Source: Ischnura elegans (taxonomy: Eukaryota > Arthropoda > Insecta > Odonata > Coenagrionidae). Taken from it: a stretch of DNA of 64,000 bases. The notes under the pieces were generated by a model. It made no database searches, was not told the origin of the DNA, and saw nothing but the letters and a program-made list of their open reading frames with translations. A program made the translations under genes and the position numbers. Of this stretch, positions 61,001-64,000 are shown in pieces; position 1 is the stretch's first letter; the number at the start of each line of letters is the position of its first letter. Location of the stretch: positions 62,637,585 through 62,701,584 of the forward strand of contig NC_060251.1 of assembly GCF_921293095.1 (NCBI RefSeq). Reading direction: 5' to 3'.

Positions 61001-64000
61001 TTATATAAATCAGTTTTTGGTAATGACGTTCATAAATCAGAATCAGTGGCGTAGCCAGGAATTTCGTTAAGGTGGTTGAGGGGGTCCAAAACCAGGGGGA
61101 ACATTAAAAAACAGGGTACTAAGTAGAGGGTTTGAAACTAATTTTAACACTTTTCATAATCAAAATAACTTCATTCGTTGAAGAAATATTTTGTAAATTC
61201 ACGATTTCTCAATATTTTTTTTCTTTTTTGAAGTAAAACAATTGTTTTTATATTTTGGGGGGTTCGTACCCCCCCTGGCTACATCACTGGTCAGAATCAT
61301 GGCCAGTGCAAATAAAGAGAAACACAATAATTTTCAATGCGACGTGTCTTTTCTAATCTTATGATTCAACAACATAAAGGCCTAAAACATTAAACTCTGT
61401 CGAAAGACTCGCAACCTTATCAATTTCAACACTCAGTATAGCTAAATAAATTCAATATGAGTTTAAAAAAATACAAATTTGGTCCAAACTTTAAAGAGAA
61501 CTCTATTGCATACCTTAAGACCATCCAGCCGCAACCTCAGAGTTCGGATCTGTTTCTCAACCCTGGCCTTGCTACGCCTCCAAGCAAGTGGATTTTGGTA
61601 AACATTATGGCTGCAGTTGACATCACCATATCGCGTCACAGAGCATGCTGGAGGTAAGATGGACCCATTGCTGTTTCTCGGTGGGTAAACATCCAAGAAC
61701 ACTCCATGACCTTTCTGCTGCTGAGATCCTTGATGCATGCCATTGTGATGATGCTGAGCGATCTGTTTGGATAGAGAGAGTTCATCTTAAAAAGAATGAA
61801 CACAACCATGATACAATATAAAGATATCTAAGGAGCATCATAAGGAGCATATCTGTGAGAAATTTAATATTAAATGAAGGTAAAATGGCCTATTTTATTC
61901 CAGGATGAACTTTATTCCCAAAAATTAAAACAATCAGGGAATTCTTAAATCCTACAATAAAGGGTTCTAAGAATGGAGTTGGGAGTAAAGACTTTCAGGT
62001 CCTTTACCCCACAGTGTCAACCTGCTTCGTAATGTTGAGGTAAATCTCTTAGGCAAGCTAGGTTCAAGGCAGTTTGTCCTCTCCTCATGCAATTTAAGAT
62101 TCAGCAATTAGTATGCAGAAGGCTTCTACAATTTAATACACTAAAAAAATACCTGAAGTCCATGGAGTTCCTGACGAATGTCTTCCATTAGTGAGTCAAC
62201 TTGGCTGCTGATGTCACTATCTTCCTGATTTGCTGGATTTCTGTCCAATCCTGATTTCTTGTCATCTGAGGAGCAAGAATAGCAGAATAACTGTAAACAT
62301 TTGGAATTCCATGCACCATCTTTGTTGAACGTCATGATTTAAAATAAACTCTCAATGAATAAACTCAACAGAATCATTTTAGATGAGGTAAAAAATCATT
62401 TCACAGAATAAGAAAGTCTTCATGCTGCCGATATACTTTATTCAATGTGATCAATATCAATACAGAATCACTATGTTTAGGTGACTGATGTATATTATAA
62501 GATTCAACTAGGTTGTAATCAGTTACAGTAAACATGAGGACAGCTTAATGATGTTTTAAAGTCAATAACTTTCATTTAACAAAAGCAGTCCTATGAAAAT
62601 GACCGTGAAAAATTAATCAAACACTATAAAAACCACACAAGAATTGAAAGAGAAAAAAACTAGAGACAATTCTCTAGGCTTAGTACTGATGAGTAACTCA
62701 CTTTACTCCCACTCCCCTATTGACCCTTGTAATGCTTTCATTTCTTGACGTGTGAGCATAAATTCAAACAGCTTTATTCAAGAGATAGTAGGAATTTCCT
62801 CTAGTTCCATAAAGACAAATTTCATGGACCTTCATTTTTCCCGAGATTTTGCTATCATAATAGAATTTTTTCAAATCTAAAAGTCACTAACTCTTGCTTT
62901 ACTTTTTGGTATTCCATTATAAGTTTTCCTGGATATCAGACAATTACTTATACCACTTATTTAAATAAGTGGTATAAGTAATTGTCTGATATCCAGGAAA
63001 ACTTTTTAAAATCTTTTTGAAAATAATATATTGTGGTTAAAAATCACATAAATGTCATTTAAACATGGTTTTAATCAAAATCCTTGAAACTTTTTCAGAT
63101 AAATATATATAATAATAACTGCTATTGACAAATCATATGCTTGTATTTGTATGTAGTTTTAACCAACTATGGTGAACAACAAGGCTCCATATTAAGACCA
63201 CTATTATACATCATTTTCAATGGCGATCTCCAATGTATGACTTACCCGATGATGTCTTTGTCCTTGGTCGCCCCCGGGAACCCTCTGCCCTGTCACTTCC
63301 ATTTCCCCCACCCCCACGCTTCCCACTGCCTCGCCTTCTGTTACCTCTAGTGTCAGCAGTTGGGTCCATTGTAGTGGTCAAATCCATACCAGCTCTGCTA
63401 CCACCTGCACAGGGGAAAACAATACAATTCATTATTATGGGTTAGTTTCTCTGATTTTGCTCAGTATGAACTGATTAACACAGAGTGGATCTCTTCATTC
63501 ATTAAATTAAAGGTACCTTTTCAGGTAAAAAATTGAATGAGTATACCTATGCATTTCAGCACAAACAATGCACCAAAGATAAATGCTCAGCATCAATATT
63601 TAGCAATTTTTGAGCAAGTCAACATCAACACTTCTCCCTCATTCCCAAAGTCTTTCTTTCTGATTATGATCATGAGGAATGGAATTTTTCACTAAGATCC
63701 ATACTTGAAATTCATTGAGTAATTCTGTATATGAAAGAAAAAGATAAGTTATCACGAAAAAATAAAATCTTTCTCAATAAGTCATTCCCTCATTTAGATT
63801 AAGTTTAGTATAGCAAAATATAAAAATGCTGCCAACTTTTCATTAGTTAGTGATGTCTTAAGAGTTCCAGTTCATTATGTTGTTAGGGAAAAAAATATCA
63901 TTGGAGAGGAATCGCTATTAAGATAGTAAAAAAAATGAAGTGAGGCCAGTGTTAGGAAGAGCTAAGCCCAGTTCACGGGAAGTTACCCTTACCTCCTCCC
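48947..64000 (-). CDS. Sulf1: Sulf: extracellular heparan sulfate 6-O-endosulfatase, 3' half
   Basis: Sulf enzymes remove 6-O-sulfate from internal glucosamine residues of heparan sulfate chains at the cell surface, which alters Wnt, FGF and other signalling (family knowledge). Joined exons on the minus strand: 63404-63246, 62265-62153, 61762-61514, 60186-59880, 58106-57884, 57293-57106, 56372-56241, 55863-55654, 51319-51244, 49025-48947. All junctions have GT donors and AG acceptors, and phases agree throughout (1736 nt, about 578 residues plus stop). The order is a basic hydrophilic domain, an S/T-rich linker, an Arg/Lys coiled segment, the Cys-rich core ([31 protein letters not shown]), and a basic tail. 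The N-terminal sulfatase domain with its formylglycine cysteine lies beyond the right edge. The symbol is by homology; arthropods usually have one Sulf. Confidence 0.92.
49026..51243. other. Sulf intron, with Penelope-like remnants
   Basis: The intron is 2.2 kb. It holds repeated GGTCACTATGAC words (49614-49673, including CTGGTCACTATGACCAG). Near 50010-50040 is GAGGATGACTCGATGAGTTG with AAATAC, and near 50860-50890 is CTTGAAGAAGGCC with GTGTTGAAACCAG. The last two resemble decayed Penelope-type terminal motifs. Confidence 0.5.
51244..51319 (-). CDS. Sulf1: Sulf exon (C-terminal linker)
   Basis: 76 nt between CTTGCAG and GTGAGT, entered in phase 1 and left in phase 2. It encodes [20 protein letters not shown] and then KKLP. 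With the flanking exons it forms FNFDADPSDP on one side and KKLPKHWRN on the other. A small exon, recognised by splice sites and phase rather than by strong conservation. Confidence 0.75.
52022..55063 (+). mobile_element. Tigger/pogo-type DNA transposon, decayed, 3,042 bp
   Basis: Terminal inverted repeats are CAGTAAACTCTTGATTTTAC with CGAAG at the left, and the reverse complement of CTTCGTAAAATCAAGAGTTT with ACTG at the right. TA duplications lie at 52020-52021 and 55064-55065. The internal ends repeat TTATACGAA/TTTACGAA words, typical of pogo-like elements. The central frame is described separately. Its orientation (plus) is opposite to Sulf transcription. Confidence 0.92.
52700..53125 (+). 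pseudogene. Tigger/pogo transposase remnant (DDE domain)
   Basis: It begins in one frame ([19 protein letters not shown], near 52697-52755) and shifts to the frame with [44 protein letters not shown] (second catalytic Asp) and [18 protein letters not shown] (third Asp). It stays open to 53264, but similarity to the family fades after [10 protein letters not shown] near 53115. The N-terminal helix-turn-helix/CENP-B part and first catalytic Asp are missing, so it is inactive. A GTATGT at 53121 suggests either an intron or simply the end of homology. Confidence 0.85.
55654..55863 (-). CDS. Sulf1: Sulf exon (C-terminal domain end)
   Basis: Acceptor TTATTCACAG, donor GTGAGC, phase 1 at both ends. 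It encodes [20 protein letters not shown], then [18 protein letters not shown], then a polar Asn/Gln stretch and KKKKFNFDA. It aligns with the vertebrate Sulf segment DPYQL...LMELRSCxGxxxC (family knowledge). The two cysteines and the amphipathic helix are conserved features. Confidence 0.92.
55864..56240. other. Sulf intron
   Basis: A 377-bp AT-rich intron; nothing else seen. Confidence 0.85.
56241..56372 (-). CDS. Sulf1: Sulf exon (Cys-rich core)
   Basis: The most conserved exon. It encodes [20 protein letters not shown] and then [40 protein letters not shown] is diagnostic of Sulf proteins. Asn-X-Thr sites (NNT, NAT) are potential N-glycosylation sites. Acceptor ATCTCTTAG, donor GTAAGT, phase 1 at both ends. 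Confidence 0.96.
56373..57105. other. Sulf intron
   Basis: A 733-bp AT-rich intron; no repeat recognised. Confidence 0.85.
57106..57293 (-). CDS. Sulf1: Sulf exon (Arg/Lys-rich helix and DNDHW motif)
   Basis: It encodes [20 protein letters not shown], then [14 protein letters not shown] (a long charged helix, likely coiled), then [17 protein letters not shown]. The last motif matches CFTHDNxHWxTAPFW of vertebrate Sulfs. The basic run belongs to the hydrophilic domain that binds heparan sulfate (family knowledge). Acceptor TTTTTTGCAG, donor GTTAGT. Confidence 0.95.
57294..57883. other. Sulf intron
   Basis: A 590-bp intron; nothing else recognised. Confidence 0.85.
57884..58106 (-). CDS. Sulf1: Sulf exon (hydrophilic domain)
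   Basis: It encodes [20 protein letters not shown], a His-rich [20 protein letters not shown] stretch, and [14 protein letters not shown], where the CFC pair aligns with the CSC of vertebrate Sulf (family knowledge). Donor GTTAGA, acceptor TGTTTACAG. Phases fit both neighbours. Confidence 0.92.
58107..59879. other. Sulf intron with foldback element
   Basis: A 1.8-kb intron. The right part contains the foldback at about 59381-59678; the rest shows no feature. The open frame 58751-58981 on the plus strand is unrecognised. Confidence 0.8.
59381..59678. mobile_element. Foldback element in Sulf intron
   Basis: Imperfect inverted arms run CATTTGTATCAGAGGCTTTT (left) against, reverse complemented, CATTTAGTATGGGAGGCTTT (right). 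They continue through TATTGTGCTTTGTCA, and further in AAAAATTGGATGTTGGCTGT pairs with the complement of ACAACTAAATCCAATTTTT. The right arm contains CCTGATGATGTGACC...GTGAAAGGTCAC, a small hairpin that also resembles a Penelope-type motif. No target duplication was identified. Confidence 0.7.
59880..60186 (-). CDS. Sulf1: Sulf exon (Ser/Thr-rich linker)
   Basis: Begins in phase 0 after CCTTTTCAG with [20 protein letters not shown], then [20 protein letters not shown], then about 60 residues rich in Ser, Thr, Pro and Val that look disordered and may be O-glycosylated. [11 protein letters not shown] aligns with the VRGHLKRRKP region of vertebrate Sulf (family knowledge). Donor GTGAGG. Confidence 0.93.
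60187..61513. other. Sulf intron with hAT-type MITE
   Basis: A 1.3-kb intron, AT-rich apart from the MITE at 61044-61289. Confidence 0.85.
61044..61289. mobile_element. hAT-type MITE in Sulf intron
   Basis: A 246-bp element. Its ends are CAGTGGCGTAGCCAGG and, reverse complemented, CAGTGATGTAGCCAGG, with G/C runs inside each end. Flanking octamers ATCAGAAT (61036-61043) and GTCAGAAT (61290-61297) differ at one base, consistent with an 8-bp target duplication. Same end type as 43326-43628. Confidence 0.85.
61514..61762 (-). CDS. Sulf1: Sulf exon (hydrophilic domain, Cys pair and helix)
   Basis: Phase 0 at both ends (acceptor TATCCAAACAG, donor GTATGC). It encodes a His/Gln-rich start ([20 protein letters not shown]), then [20 protein letters not shown] and [20 protein letters not shown]. 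The helix aligns with the WKEHKKHIDKEIEALQ region of vertebrate Sulf (family knowledge). NCS is a potential N-glycosylation site. Confidence 0.93.
61763..62152. other. Sulf intron
   Basis: A 390-bp intron; nothing else seen. Confidence 0.85.
62153..62265 (-). CDS. Sulf1: Sulf exon (acidic hydrophilic segment)
   Basis: Acceptor GCTCCTCAG, donor GTATTT. With one base from the upstream exon it encodes [20 protein letters not shown] and [18 protein letters not shown]. It enters in phase 1 and leaves in phase 0. The in-frame ATG upstream (62335) lies in the intron and is not a start. Confidence 0.88.
62266..63245. other. Sulf intron with perfect palindrome
   Basis: A 980-bp AT-rich intron. Its only distinctive structure is the 84-bp palindrome at 62921-63004. 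Confidence 0.85.
62921..63004. repeat. Perfect 84-bp spacer-free palindrome
   Basis: The 42 bases at 62921-62962 (from AAGTTTTCCTGGATATCAGA to CCACTTATTT) are exactly the reverse complement of 62963-63004, with no loop. The symmetry stops cleanly on both sides. Non-coding, inside a Sulf intron. It is either a real hairpin-forming sequence or an assembly/cloning fold-back. Confidence 0.95.
63246..63404 (-). CDS. Sulf1: Sulf exon (basic Gly/Arg-rich segment)
   Basis: Acceptor TTTTCCCCTGTGCAG, donor GTAAGT, phase 1 at both ends. It encodes [20 protein letters not shown] and then [20 protein letters not shown] with a GRPRTKTSS end. The Arg/Gly composition fits the start of the Sulf hydrophilic domain, but this part of the family is poorly conserved, so the assignment rests on phase continuity. 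Confidence 0.82.
63405..63992. other. Sulf intron (right part)
   Basis: AT-rich; no feature other than its splice sites. Confidence 0.7.
63993..64000 (-). CDS. Sulf1: Possible Sulf exon cut by window edge
   Basis: GGGAGGAG precedes a strong donor GTAAGG (63992-63987). Read in the phase required by the next exon it gives GGA GGA G, continuing the Gly-rich segment. Only eight bases are visible, so this is tentative. Confidence 0.4.

Overview
The window looks like an AT-rich (by eye, somewhat under 40% GC) animal nuclear genome, most likely an arthropod. Three things point there. One multi-exon gene has clean GT-AG introns. The intergenic DNA is a dense graveyard of non-LTR retrotransposons, Penelope-like fragments, mariner/pogo/hAT-type DNA elements and tRNA-derived SINEs. 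The one recognisable host protein is an animal extracellular heparan sulfate 6-O-endosulfatase. I cannot name the species.

Right third (about 46.9-64 kb, minus strand): the 3' half of a Sulf gene (orthologue group of Drosophila Sulf1 and vertebrate SULF1/SULF2). I could join ten internal-to-terminal coding exons with consistent splice phases (63404 down to the stop at 48947). A possible further exon is cut by the right edge. Together they encode about 578 residues: the basic hydrophilic domain and the Cys-rich C-terminal domain, ending in a strongly basic tail. The sulfatase catalytic domain lies outside the window to the right. Its introns carry a 3.04 kb Tigger/pogo element, a hAT-type MITE, a foldback element and a perfect 84-bp palindrome.

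Left two thirds (1 to about 46.8 kb): no intact host gene was found. I recognise at least four non-LTR lineages: A (with one long open RT copy at 21.2-22.5 kb), B, C, and a D lineage with a different RT C-terminus. There is also a mariner copy with TA duplications (5.7-6.9 kb), MITEs with target-site duplications at 3.0 and 43.3 kb, and foldback-type elements at 9.4 and 36.9 kb. Two SINE copies are present, one nested inside a retrotransposon. Penelope-like C-terminal coding fragments occur at 12.5 and 14.1 kb, and several short repeats resemble decayed hammerhead-ribozyme ends. A decayed copy of a large uncharacterised metazoan protein family lies at 40.0-41.6 kb.

The most unusual structures are the spacer-free 84-bp palindrome in a Sulf intron, the hammerhead-like terminal repeats, the tail-to-tail retrotransposon inverted repeat at 17.9-18.05 kb, and an inverted pair of family C copies that share the same internal deletion (38.7 and 39.9 kb). 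All family assignments come from reading translated motifs against remembered family signatures; no database search was run.
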